This document shows positions 25,375 through 33,851 of a stretch of DNA of 64,000 nt, piece by piece. A program made the position numbers and the translations under genes. Every line of letters starts with the position of its first letter. The first letter of the stretch is position 1. Under the pieces are notes generated by a model. That model searched no databases and was not told the DNA's origin. It saw only the letters and a list, made by a program, of their open reading frames with translations. The DNA comes from Streptomyces sp. NBC_00234 (GTDB lineage Bacteria; Actinomycetota; Actinomycetes; Streptomycetales; Streptomycetaceae). Location of the stretch: assembly GCF_036195325.1 (NCBI RefSeq), contig NZ_CP108101.1:4650001-4714000 (forward strand), given 5' to 3'.

Positions 25375-25790
25375 GGGGAGTGGGGGCGATGAGCGGAGTG
25401 GGGCGCGTGCGGCTCGTGGCGGCCGGGGCGGCGGTGCTGACCGTCGCCGCCGGGCTGGGTGTCCGGGCGGTGGCGGGCGGGGACGTGGCCAAGTACGCGG
25501 GGGACGCGCTGTACACGGTCCTGATCCACGTACTCGTGGTGCTGATCGCACCCCGGGTTTCGCCGCGGGTGGCGGCGGGGACGGCGCTCGCCTTCAGCTG
25601 GGCCGTGGAGTTCGCGCAGCTGACGGGGCTGCCCGCGGAGCTGTCGGCGAGGAGCACGGCGGCCCGCCTGGTGCTCGGTTCGACCTTCAACGCCCCCGAC
25701 CTGCTCTGGTACGGGGTCGGGGCGCTCGCCGCCGGGTGCGTGCACGCGTGGGCGGGGCGCCGCCGTGCGGCCGGGGCCGCCGCGGTGTGA
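25371..25790 (+). CDS. DUF2809-like small membrane protein
   Basis: 139 residues, ATGA-coupled to the MFS gene (an ATG at 25389 with GGGGAG upstream is an alternative). It has four or five hydrophobic segments and the DUF2809 pattern DALYTVLIHVLVVLIAP, FSWAVEFAQLTGLPA and FNAPDLLWYGVGALAAG. Function unknown; coupling suggests an accessory role with the transporter or simple co-expression. Confidence 0.85.
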   Translation: MRGVGAMSGVGRVRLVAAGAAVLTVAAGLGVRAVAGGDVAKYAGDALYTVLIHVLVVLIAPRVSPRVAAGTALAFSWAVEFAQLTGLPAELSARSTAARLVLGSTFNAPDLLWYGVGALAAGCVHAWAGRRRAAGAAAV

Positions 25791-25902
25791 CTGATGCGGC
25801 AGCCGGTCGTACGCACCGGCCATCCGTGCGGGCCACGGCGGTGGCCCGATCCCTGCGAACCGTGTCCTCCGGGCCACTCGTACGTCCACCGGCCCCGGCC
25901 CG

Positions 25903-27219
25903 ATGCTGGGTGACGTGACCCAGACAACCGATCCCACCGCCCCCGCGGTCCCCCTGGTGAAGCCCGGCCGGTCCTCCCGTCCGCGTATCCACCGTGCCTG
26001 GATCGTCGCCGCCGTCACGTTCGTGACGATCATCGGCGGCGCGGCCTTCAACTCCCTTCCCGGTCTCCTGATCGACCCGCTCCACACGGAGTTCGGCTGG
26101 TCGCGCGGGGAGATCGGCCTCGCGGTCTCCATCGACATGGCGCTGTACGGGCTCACCGCCCCGTTCGCCGCCGCGCTGATGGACCGGTTCGGCATCCGCC
26201 GGGTGGTCGTGGTGGCGCTGAGCGCGGTCGCCGCGGGCGCCCTGGCCTCCGTCTGGATGACGGCCTCCTGGCAGCTGATGATCTATTGGGGGCTGCTGGT
26301 CGGCCTGGGCACCGGGTCCATGGCGATGGCGTTCTCCGCCACGGTCACCAACCGCTGGTTCGTGGCCAGGCGCGGTCTGGTCACCGGCATCCTCACCGCG
26401 GCCGGCGCCTCCGGCCAGCTGGTCTTCCTGCCGCTCTGCGCCTGGATCGTCGACGAACACGGCTGGCGGCCCGCCTCGGTGACCGTCGCCCTCGCCGCCC
26501 TGGTGGTCGTCCCGTTCGTCTGGCTCCTGATGCGCGACCATCCGGCCGACGTGGGCCTCGCCCCGTACGGCGGCGCGTTCGTCGAGAAGCCCGTCCCGGC
26601 ACGCGGGGCGGCGGCCCGCACCGTACGGGTGCTCCTCGACGCCGCGCGCACCGGCCCGTTCTGGCTGCTCGCGGGGACGTTCGCGATCTGCGGGGCGTCC
26701 ACCAACGGCCTGATCCGCACGCACTTCGTGCCCTCGGCCCACGATCACGGCATGCCGATCACCGCCGCGGCCTCCCTGCTGGCCGTCATCGGGATCTTCG
26801 ACGTCATCGGCACGATCTTCTCCGGCTGGCTCACCGACCGCTTCGACGCCCGCCGTCTGCTCGCCGTCTACTACGCGCTGCGCGGCGTCTCGCTGCTGTT
26901 CCTGCCGATGCTGATGGCTCCGTCGGTGCACCCGCCGATGGTCTTCTTCATCGTCTTCTACGGCCTGGACTGGGTCGCCACGGTGCCGCCGACGCTGGCG
27001 CTCTGCCGCGAGCAGTACGGCGAGGACAGTGCGATCGTCTTCGGCTGGGTCCTGGCCTCGCACCAGGTCGGAGCGGCGGCGGTGGCCTTCCTCGGCGGGG
27101 TGGCCCGCGACGCGTTCGGCTCGTACGACGTGGTCTGGTACGCGGCGGGGGCGCTGTGCGCGACAGCGGCCCTGATGGCGCTGGTGATCCGGCGGCGGGA
27201 GGCGGCGGTCAGCTCCTGA
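25903..27219 (+). CDS. MFS transporter, monocarboxylate/oxalate-porter-like
   Basis: 438 residues (ATG 25903, or GTG 25915 giving VTQTTDP). Twelve membrane helices. The pattern GGAAFNSLPGLLIDPLHTEFGW, GEIGLAVSIDMALYGLTAPF and MDRFGIRRVV fits the OxlT/monocarboxylate porter group. It probably imports an organic acid. It lies inside the catabolic regulon region and could bring in the substrate, but no operator copy was found upstream. The 3' end overlaps the convergent flavin reductase gene by 11 bp. Confidence 0.9.
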   Translation: MLGDVTQTTDPTAPAVPLVKPGRSSRPRIHRAWIVAAVTFVTIIGGAAFNSLPGLLIDPLHTEFGWSRGEIGLAVSIDMALYGLTAPFAAALMDRFGIRRVVVVALSAVAAGALASVWMTASWQLMIYWGLLVGLGTGSMAMAFSATVTNRWFVARRGLVTGILTAAGASGQLVFLPLCAWIVDEHGWRPASVTVALAALVVVPFVWLLMRDHPADVGLAPYGGAFVEKPVPARGAAARTVRVLLDAARTGPFWLLAGTFAICGASTNGLIRTHFVPSAHDHGMPITAAASLLAVIGIFDVIGTIFSGWLTDRFDARRLLAVYYALRGVSLLFLPMLMAPSVHPPMVFFIVFYGLDWVATVPPTLALCREQYGEDSAIVFGWVLASHQVGAAAVAFLGGVARDAFGSYDVVWYAAGALCATAALMALVIRRREAAVSS

Positions 27220-27835
27220 AGCCGCCGAACCGCCCCTGGTGGAACAGCAGCGGACCGGCGGCCGCCCCGGCCGCGCCGAGCGCCTCCACCCGTCCCACGA
27301 CGATGAGATGGTCGCCGCCCGTGTGGACGGCGTGGATACGGCAGTCGATCCAGGCGGGTACGGCGTCCAGGAGCGGTGATCCGGTCGCGGGCGCGGGCTC
27401 GAACGCCACCCCGGCGAACTTGTCGGCCCCGCTCACCGCGAACCCCCGGCACAGCGCGCCCTGGTCCGCGCCCAGGATGTTGACGCAGAAGGCCCCGGCG
27501 CGGGCGATGCGCGGCCAGGTCGTCGACGTACGGGCCACCATGAACGTGATCAGCGGCGGGTCGAGGGAGAGCGACGCGAACGACTGGCAGGCGAAGCCGG
27601 CGGGGCCGTCCGGATCGTCGGGGTCGTGCGCCGTGACGACCGTGACCCCGCTCGCGAAGTGCCCCAGCACCCGCCGGAATTCCGCCGCCTCGACCGGCGG
27701 TCGCTCGTCCGCGCCCACGGCTCTGAGGTCGGGCCGGGGCAGCGGTTCGACGGGCGCCGCCGGTCCTGCGACCGTGGCGGCGCCGACGGAGCGGAGGTAC
27801 CTGACGGCGGTGGCGGCCATGCCTGCGTGTCCCAT
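27209..27835 (-). CDS. flavin reductase (HsaB/NADH:FMN reductase-like)
   Basis: 208 residues from the ATG at 27835 (a GGAGGG lies 4 bases ahead; the adjacent GTG and the Met at 27820 are alternatives). The flavin-reductase-like domain begins at about residue 50: FRRVLGHFASGVTVVTA, GFACQSFASLSLDPPLITF and AGAFCVNILGADQ. It supplies reduced flavin to a two-component monooxygenase and resembles HsaB of steroid ring degradation, although no HsaA-like oxygenase is in the window. Single gene directly behind a perfect operator (site D), so a regulon member. The first 45 residues are Ala/Pro-rich. Confidence 0.9.
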   Translation of the reverse strand: MGHAGMAATAVRYLRSVGAATVAGPAAPVEPLPRPDLRAVGADERPPVEAAEFRRVLGHFASGVTVVTAHDPDDPDGPAGFACQSFASLSLDPPLITFMVARTSTTWPRIARAGAFCVNILGADQGALCRGFAVSGADKFAGVAFEPAPATGSPLLDAVPAWIDCRIHAVHTGGDHLIVVGRVEALGAAGAAAGPLLFHQGRFGGFRS

Positions 27836-27851
27836 CACCCCTCCATTGAAA

Positions 27852-27866
27852 CTGACGGTGCGTCAG
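27852..27866. promoter_or_regulatory. TetR-regulon operator site D
   Basis: CTGACGGTGCGTCAG, 12 of 12 fixed bases, extending to a 19-bp palindrome AACTGACG-N3-CGTCAGTT. Lies 16 bp upstream of the flavin reductase start. Confidence 0.82.
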
Positions 27867-27941
27867 TTGGGAAGGGCGCCGACCACGCGGAAGCGCGCGC
27901 CCCGCGTTCGTCCTGGGGTCCTGCACACCGTGGCGTTGTCC

Positions 27942-28190
27942 ATGCCGGCCGCACCGTACGACGTCCGGGAGGGCCCGGAGGGGCGCTGTGACGGGGAGGG
28001 CGCCTGGACGTACACGCCGAACTCCGGGGACGTCCGCGGCTCGGTCGGGTTCGAGGCCCAGGGCCGGGAGGCCGATGCCTGCGACCTGGGCGTGTGGAAG
28101 CTCGGCGGCACCACCGAACACCCGGAGTTGTACGCGCTGTTCGGCGACCCGGACGTGGGGGACGTCAGGGTCCTGGTCAAGCGGTCCTGA
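27942..28190 (+). CDS. short hypothetical protein, possible C-terminal remnant
   Basis: 82 residues from ATG 27942 (GTG 27930 also possible). The translation looks like real protein: CDGEGAWTYTP, EADACDLGVWKLGG and HPELYALFGDPDVGDVRVL. It recalls the C-terminal part of Streptomyces exported proteins that carry a W-x-(I/L)-GG...LY...GDPD pattern. There is no signal peptide or ribosome site, so it may be the tail of a decayed larger gene. It lies between the operator-D promoter and the convergent enoyl-CoA hydratase. Confidence 0.5.
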   Translation: MPAAPYDVREGPEGRCDGEGAWTYTPNSGDVRGSVGFEAQGREADACDLGVWKLGGTTEHPELYALFGDPDVGDVRVLVKRS

Positions 28191-28201
28191 CCCGGGGCCG
28201 G

Positions 28202-29029
28202 TCAGCGTCCCAGGTACTTCGGCGGGCGGCGTTCCACGAAGGCGGCCACGCCCTCGTTCGCGTCGTGGGTCGTCATGTTGATCTCCTGGGCCATGGCCTC
28301 CGCGGCGAACGCCGTCGCCCGGTCGCTGTCCAGGGAGGCGTTCACCAGCTGCTTCGTTCCGGCCAGGGCGCGCGTCGGCCCTTCGGCCAGCCGCTGGGCC
28401 CACTCCCGGGCCGTGGCCGCCAGTTCGGCGTCCGGAAGCACCCGGTTGACCAGGCCGAGGCGTTCCGCCTCCGCCGCCGGGAGCGCGTCGCCGAAGAAGA
28501 GCAGTTCCTTGGCGCGGTGCGGGCCGATCAGGCGGGGGAGCAGATAGGCGCCGCCGCCGTCCGGCACGAGGCCCCGGCGTACGAAGACCTCGATGAACCT
28601 CGCCGACTCGGCGGCCAGGACCAGATCGCAGGCGAACGCGAGGTGCGCGCCCAGGCCGGCCGCGGTGCCGTTGACGGCGGCGATCACCGGCTTCTCGCAG
28701 TCGAGGACCGCCGCGATCAGCCGCTGCGCGCCGAGCCGGATCGTCCGGGCGACGTCGCCGGGGACCCGGTCGCCGCCGCCGGACGGGCCGGAGCGCAGGT
28801 CGGCGCCCGCGCAGAAGCCGCGGCCGGTCGCGGTGAGGACGACGGCCCGCACCGCCGGGTCGGCGGAGGCTTCGGCGAGCAGCGCGATGACGCGTTCGCG
28901 CTGGTCCCACGTGACGGCGTTCATCGCCTCGGGGCGGTTGAGCGTGATCCACGAGACACCGTCGTCGATGCGGTGGAGTACGTCCAGGGCGTCGTCGGAC
29001 GCGTGGGGTGCGTCGGGGGAGGGCGGCAT
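28202..29029 (-). CDS. enoyl-CoA hydratase/isomerase family protein
   Basis: 275 residues from the ATG at 29029, with AAGGAG 4 bases upstream. A crotonase fold that hydrates or isomerises an enoyl-CoA. Oxyanion-hole segments are GRGFCAGADLRS and AAVNGTAAGLGAHLAFACDLVLA. The acidic pair region reads FVRRGLVPDGGGAYLLPRLIG, and the C-terminal ANEGVAAFVERRPPKYLGR is typical. It follows the NDP-forming acyl-CoA synthetase by 29 bp on the same strand, so both are probably transcribed from the operator E/F promoter. Confidence 0.93.
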   Translation of the reverse strand: MPPSPDAPHASDDALDVLHRIDDGVSWITLNRPEAMNAVTWDQRERVIALLAEASADPAVRAVVLTATGRGFCAGADLRSGPSGGGDRVPGDVARTIRLGAQRLIAAVLDCEKPVIAAVNGTAAGLGAHLAFACDLVLAAESARFIEVFVRRGLVPDGGGAYLLPRLIGPHRAKELLFFGDALPAAEAERLGLVNRVLPDAELAATAREWAQRLAEGPTRALAGTKQLVNASLDSDRATAFAAEAMAQEINMTTHDANEGVAAFVERRPPKYLGR

Positions 29030-29058
29030 GGAGGAGCTCCTTCGGGGCGGGCGTCGGT

Positions 29059-31287
29059 TCAACGACAGAGGGCGAGTGCGTCCAGGGCCACCGCGCCCTG
29101 GCCGCGGCCGAGGACGACCAGGGGGTTGATGTCCAGTTCCACGAGGTCGTCGCCCAGTTCCAGGGCCATCCGCTGGACCCGCAGGATCACTTCGACGAGT
29201 GCGTCGACATCGAGCGGCGGCCCGCCGCGTACGCCGTCCAGGAGTGCACGGCCGCGCAGTTCGCCGAGCATCGCCCGCGTCTGGTCCTCGCCGAAGGGCG
29301 GCACCCGGACCGCCGCGTCGTGCAGGACCTCCACGAGCACACCGCCGAGCCCGACCGTGACGGTCGGCCCGAACAGGGCGTCCTGGGTGACACCGACCAT
29401 CATCTCCACGCCCCGCTCGACCATCTGGCACACCAGGACCCCGTCCAGGTCGACGGATTCGAAGCGAGCGATGTCGGTGAGTTCGCGGTAGGCGTCGCGG
29501 ACCTGGCTGGCGGAGGTGAGCCCGACCTTGACCAGGCCGAGTTCCGTCTTGTGCGCGAGCCGGGTGCCGGACGCCTTCATGACGACCGGGTATCCGACCA
29601 GACCGGCCGCCCGGACCGCCGCCGCGGCGCTGGTCACCAGCTGCTCGCGCGGCACGCGGATGCCGTACGCGCGCAGGAGCTGCTTCGCCGCGTGCTCGCT
29701 CAGCTGCTGGCCGGGGCGCAACAGGGCCTGGGCCTTGCGGAACGAGGGCGACGGCGTGCGCGGTGCGTCGTCGAAGGGCGAGCGGTAGGACGTGGCGAAG
29801 CGGTGGTGGTCCAGATACGCCTTCACGGCGCCGATGCAGTTGCGGAACGTACGGAAGGTGGCGACCCGGGACGAGCCGAGCAGCGTGGTGCGGTAGGCGT
29901 CCTCCGTACCGACGGGCGAGCCCCACACCACGCAGATCAGCTTGTCCGTGGCCTCCGCCGCGTCCACCAGGTCCTGGGCGAGCCGGTCGCTCATCGGGGG
30001 GAACGGGCCGGTGATCGGGCAGATCAGGACGCCGACGTCCGGATCGGCGAGGATCGCGTCGATGATCTTCCGGCCGCGCCAGTCGCCGACGGGATGTCCC
30101 CCGTTGTCGACCGGGTTCGCCACGTTCAGGTAGTCGGGTATCCACTCGTGCAGCTCGCGCTGCTTCGCCTCGGACAGGGTGGGCAGGCTCAGTCCCGCGC
30201 CGGTCGCCAGGTCCGAGAAGTGCGCGCCCGTGCCGCCCGAGATCGAATAGACGACGACACCGTCGGCGCGCGGCGGGCGCGCCCGGGCCAGCAGGGCCGC
30301 GGTGTCCTGGAGTTCGTCGAGCCCGTCCACGCGGATCACCCCGAACTGCCGCATCGCCGCGTCCACCACCTGGTCAGTGCCGGTCAGCTTGCCGGTGTGC
30401 GAGGCGGCCGTCCTGGCTCCCGTTTCCGTACGCCCCACCTTGACCGCCACGACCGGTACGCCGGCCCGCGCCGCCCGGTCGGCGGCGAGCAGGAAGGAGC
30501 GGCCGTCCTTGAGCCCCTCGACGTAACAGGCGATGGCTCCGACCTCGGGGCGCCCGGCGAAGTACGAGATGAAGTCGGCGGTCTCCAGGTCGGCCTCGTT
30601 GCCGGTGGGTGCCCAGTGGGAGAGCCGGATGCCCAGTTCCTGAAGGGTGTGGACGGGGCGGCCCTGGTGCCCGGACTGGGTGATCAGCGCGATGGCGGGC
30701 CCGTCCAGGTCCTCCCGGAACGACTCGAAGGCGTTGAGGTTGGTGTTCGGCCCCAGGAGCCGGAGCCCCGACCGCTCGACGGCGGCCGACAGCCGCGCCT
30801 GGGCCGCGGTCCCCGCCTCGCCGGTCTCGGCGAAGCCGGAGGCGAAGGCAACGGCGAACTTCACCTTGGACGCGGCCAGTTCCTCGATCAGGGGCAGCGG
30901 GTCGGCGACCAGCAGGACGGCCAGATCGACCTGTTCGGGCAGGTCGGCGACGGAGGGGGAGCAGGCCAGTCCGAAGACGGACTCCCGTGTGGGGTGCACC
31001 GGATGCAGTCGCGCCCCGACCCGCTCGGCCCAGGCGACGAGCTGGCGGGTGATCCCGGTGTTGGGCCGCCCCTCGGTGTCGGACGCGCCGACGACGGCCA
31101 CGGACTCGGGCCGGAAGAACCGGTCCAGATCGGGTACGGGCGCGTGCAGCGGTCGTCCGCTGACATCGAGACCGCCCTCCGCCGTCGCTGTCGCCATGCT
31201 GTGGACGGCGGCGTGCGGCTCCTCGCCGCAGGCATCCACCCTGGCGCGGAAGTGTGTGGTGAGGGTGCCGTGAGTCGATCCAAGCAT
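29059..31287 (-). CDS. NDP-forming acyl-CoA synthetase (CoA-binding + ligase-CoA + ATP-grasp)
   Basis: 742 residues from the ATG at 31287 (GGCGGA upstream; the Met at 31197 is an alternative). Domain order is a CoA-binding Rossmann domain (FFRPESVAVVGASDTEG), a succinyl-CoA-ligase-like domain with the SHTGKLTG motif whose His carries phosphate in this family, and a C-terminal ATP-grasp domain (GYPVVMKASGTRLAHKTELG; GVEMMVGVTQDALFGP). It makes or uses an acyl-CoA with ATP/ADP and phosphate. It heads an operon with the enoyl-CoA hydratase, and two operator copies lie upstream. Substrate unknown. Confidence 0.92.
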   Translation of the reverse strand: MLGSTHGTLTTHFRARVDACGEEPHAAVHSMATATAEGGLDVSGRPLHAPVPDLDRFFRPESVAVVGASDTEGRPNTGITRQLVAWAERVGARLHPVHPTRESVFGLACSPSVADLPEQVDLAVLLVADPLPLIEELAASKVKFAVAFASGFAETGEAGTAAQARLSAAVERSGLRLLGPNTNLNAFESFREDLDGPAIALITQSGHQGRPVHTLQELGIRLSHWAPTGNEADLETADFISYFAGRPEVGAIACYVEGLKDGRSFLLAADRAARAGVPVVAVKVGRTETGARTAASHTGKLTGTDQVVDAAMRQFGVIRVDGLDELQDTAALLARARPPRADGVVVYSISGGTGAHFSDLATGAGLSLPTLSEAKQRELHEWIPDYLNVANPVDNGGHPVGDWRGRKIIDAILADPDVGVLICPITGPFPPMSDRLAQDLVDAAEATDKLICVVWGSPVGTEDAYRTTLLGSSRVATFRTFRNCIGAVKAYLDHHRFATSYRSPFDDAPRTPSPSFRKAQALLRPGQQLSEHAAKQLLRAYGIRVPREQLVTSAAAAVRAAGLVGYPVVMKASGTRLAHKTELGLVKVGLTSASQVRDAYRELTDIARFESVDLDGVLVCQMVERGVEMMVGVTQDALFGPTVTVGLGGVLVEVLHDAAVRVPPFGEDQTRAMLGELRGRALLDGVRGGPPLDVDALVEVILRVQRMALELGDDLVELDINPLVVLGRGQGAVALDALALCR

Positions 31288-31357
31288 CGTTCCGCCCACT
31301 TCTGCTCGATGTGTCCGAACGGGAGCCCCGGGGTCGTCCGGGACCCGCATTCCATAA

Positions 31358-31372
31358 CTGACGCCTTGTCAG
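31358..31372. promoter_or_regulatory. TetR-regulon operator site E
   Basis: CTGACGCCTTGTCAG, 11 of 12 fixed bases, 70 bp upstream of the NDP-forming synthetase. It is paired with site F 24 bp away, centre to centre. Confidence 0.75.
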
Positions 31373-31381
31373 GTTACTGAA

Positions 31382-31396
31382 CTGACGGCCCGTCAG
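31382..31396. promoter_or_regulatory. TetR-regulon operator site F
   Basis: CTGACGGCCCGTCAG, 12 of 12 fixed bases. Second half of the tandem E/F pair; it also lies 144 bp upstream of the exported protein gene at 31541. Confidence 0.78.
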
Positions 31397-31540
31397 GAAT
31401 GGGTGTGCAGGCAAAGGCTGCCGGAGATGCCGGAGCCGGCAAGATCCACTCGCCCTACAACCTCGCGCCCCGCCCGCTGGTCCAACGGGATGCCGGCTTT
31501 TCCGGCACCGACCGTCCGAGCTCCGCCCATGGGGGATTTC

Positions 31541-32899
31541 ATGAGACCTGTCCCGACCCGTCGTGCCGTACACCTCGGGACCTGCGCCGTTGCCGCCGGC
31601 GTCCTGCTGATGGCCGGCCAGGCCGCGCCCGCCGTCGCCGCGGCCCAGAGCGACACGCTGTGGATCAACGCCCCGAGCGAGCAGAGCCTGCCGCTCGGCA
31701 CGGCCGGCGGCGCTCCGGAGGAGCGCCGGCTCGACATCGGCCTCACGCACGACAACGAGAACTACACCGTCACCGACGGCCGCCTCACGGTCGACATCAC
31801 CGGGATCGCCGGGATCGCCGAGGTGACCTGGCCCGAGAACTGCGCGCCGAGCGGTACCACGGCCGTGTGCAGCGTGCCCGAAGTCCCCGTCGGCTGGGGC
31901 GACTACACCCCGCAGGTGCACCTGACGGTCCGCGCCGCGGACGGTGCCGTCGCCGGTGCCCAGGGCCGGATCGTCTACTCCGCCGTCGCGACCGGCCCGG
32001 CGGGCGAGATGCGGGCCCCGCTCGACTCGTTCGACACGACCCTGTCGGTGGCGTCCGGCCCCGACCTCGCGCTCGGCGGGCTCGCCCCGGTCACCGGCAC
32101 CGTCCCGGGGGCCGTCCACGACGTCCCCCTGACCGTGACGAACAAGGGCAACGAGCGGTCCGACGGCTTCTCCCTGCGCATGTCCGCCTCGTACGGGCTC
32201 GGCTTCGCCGCGCGGCACCCCGAGTGCACGTACCGGGAAACGGCCGGCGACTACGCGCCCATGACCCACGTGGACTGCGCGTTCGGCGAGGCGATCGAGC
32301 CGGGTGAGACGTTCACCCTCCCCGGCGGACTGGACCTCGCGCTCGCCGCGTACGCGATGAACGAGCGGCTCGACGTCACCGTCGAGCCCGGCGCCGGCGC
32401 CACGGACCTCTCGGGCGAGGACAACTACGGCATCGTCGCCTTCGAGGCCGCCGGCACCGCGGACTTCGCCGTCCGCGGCGCCCGGGTGGAGGGCGCCGCC
32501 GGTGACACGGTCGATGCCGCGCTCACCTTCCGCAACAAGGGACCGGCCTGGGTCGGCAACCTGGGATCCGGCGACTCCGTCGCGGTCGTCGACTTCACCG
32601 TCCCGCAGGGCGTGACGGTCACCGGCGCCCCCGAAGGCTGCGAGGCCCGGACGCTGGCGGGCGCGTACCACCCGCAGCACCTCGGCGCCCCGCGCTACTC
32701 GTGCGCGATGCCGTACTGGGTGTCGGAGAGCGCGAAGCGTTCCTTCGCCTTCCAGCTGCGCATCGACGAGGTCGTCCCGGATGCCGAGGGCCGCCTCTAC
32801 CTGCGCCCCGAGAGCCCCGGCCTGCCCGCGTTCCCGTTCGACCCCAACACCCGTAACAACACGGCGAAGGTCGTCGTGAACGCCACGCCCGAGGCGTAG
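31541..32899 (+). CDS. secreted protein with repeated beta-sandwich-like domains
   Basis: 452 residues from ATG 31541 (GGGGGA 4 bases upstream). A signal peptide with Arg residues, then ACAVAAGVLLMAG-like hydrophobic sequence and an Ala-x-Ala site around residue 35 (AVAAAQS). The mature part is Asp/Gly/Thr-rich and beta-strand-like. It has two segments that look like CARDB or DUF11-type repeats (VHDVPLTVTNKGNERSDGF and GDTVDAALTFRNKGPAWVGN). There is no cell-wall sorting signal at the end (stop after ATPEA), so it is probably released. Binding partner unknown. Confidence 0.85.
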   Translation: MRPVPTRRAVHLGTCAVAAGVLLMAGQAAPAVAAAQSDTLWINAPSEQSLPLGTAGGAPEERRLDIGLTHDNENYTVTDGRLTVDITGIAGIAEVTWPENCAPSGTTAVCSVPEVPVGWGDYTPQVHLTVRAADGAVAGAQGRIVYSAVATGPAGEMRAPLDSFDTTLSVASGPDLALGGLAPVTGTVPGAVHDVPLTVTNKGNERSDGFSLRMSASYGLGFAARHPECTYRETAGDYAPMTHVDCAFGEAIEPGETFTLPGGLDLALAAYAMNERLDVTVEPGAGATDLSGEDNYGIVAFEAAGTADFAVRGARVEGAAGDTVDAALTFRNKGPAWVGNLGSGDSVAVVDFTVPQGVTVTGAPEGCEARTLAGAYHPQHLGAPRYSCAMPYWVSESAKRSFAFQLRIDEVVPDAEGRLYLRPESPGLPAFPFDPNTRNNTAKVVVNATPEA

Positions 32900-32985
32900 G
32901 CGCCGAGGCGGCGGCGGACGTCCGGACATCCATCCCGGACGGTGGGACATGGGCACGGGCCGGTGCTCAGGAGCACGCTCGGATC

Positions 32986-33834
32986 ATGACAAACGAATCC
33001 GTAGTGGTGATCGGCGGCACCGGCAAGACCGGGCGCCGCGTCGTGGCCCGGCTCCGCGCCCAGGGTGTGGAGACACGGGCCGCCTCGAGGTCGGGGGAGA
33101 CCCCGTTCGACTGGGCGGACCGGGCCACCTGGCGGCCCGCACTCGCCGGGGCCACCGCCGCCTACCTCGTCCCGCTCGACACCTCGCCCTCCCCGGCGCC
33201 CGCCCTCGTGGAGGAGGCCGTGGCGAGCGGGGTGCGGCGGCTGGTGCTGCTCTCCGCACGCGGAGTGGACGTCCCCGGATACTTCGGGGCGTCCTACGAC
33301 GGCACCGGGCCGCACACGGAGGCGGAGGCCGCGGTACGGGCCTCGGGTGTGGCCTGGACGATCCTGCGCCCCGGCTGGTTCGCCCAGAACTTCAGTGAGG
33401 GCGTCTTCCTGGACGACGTGAACGCCGGCGAACTCGCGCTGCCCACCGCGGACGGCGCCGCCGCGTTCGTCGACGCCGAGGACATCGCGGCGGTGGCCGT
33501 CGCCGCACTGACCGGCGACGGCCACGCGGGCGAGGTGTACGAACTGTCCGGCCCCCGGGCGCTCACCGTCGACGAGGCGCTCGCCGAGATCGCGAAGGCG
33601 ACCGGGAACCGGGCCGCCTATGTCCCGACGGACGAGGACGCGTTCCGCTCGGGCCTGATCGCCCAAGGAGTGCCCGAGGACGAGGCGGAGCTCTGGACGG
33701 CCGCGCTGGAACCGTTCCGGACCGGCCGCGAGGCCGCGGTGGCCGACGGGGTCCGGCGCGCACTCGGCCGCGCGCCCCGCGACTTCTCCGACTTCGTGCG
33801 GGACGCGGCGGCGGAGGGCGCCTGGCGGGTCTGA
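32986..33834 (+). CDS. NAD(P)-binding NmrA-like protein
   Basis: 282 residues. An atypical short-chain fold with the dinucleotide motif VVVIGGTGKTGRRV at the N-terminus and NmrA/HSCARG-like sequence: WRPALAGATAAYLVPLD, RRLVLLSARGV, WTILRPGWFAQNFSEG and FVDAEDIAAVAV. Such proteins are NAD(P)H sensors or quinone/isoflavone reductase relatives. It is a paralog of the protein at 34910, and the two flank an AraC-type regulator gene. Ends 18 bp before the convergent regulator. Confidence 0.9.
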   Translation: MTNESVVVIGGTGKTGRRVVARLRAQGVETRAASRSGETPFDWADRATWRPALAGATAAYLVPLDTSPSPAPALVEEAVASGVRRLVLLSARGVDVPGYFGASYDGTGPHTEAEAAVRASGVAWTILRPGWFAQNFSEGVFLDDVNAGELALPTADGAAAFVDAEDIAAVAVAALTGDGHAGEVYELSGPRALTVDEALAEIAKATGNRAAYVPTDEDAFRSGLIAQGVPEDEAELWTAALEPFRTGREAAVADGVRRALGRAPRDFSDFVRDAAAEGAWRV

Positions 33835-33851
33835 CCGGACGCCCCCGCCGC

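Noticed and set aside
28187..28205. CTGAC-N9-GTCAG near the end of the enoyl-CoA hydratase gene as an operator
   Set aside because: The half-site spacing is 9 instead of the 5 bases separating the same half-sites in the motif, and it lies at convergent 3' ends, not a promoter.
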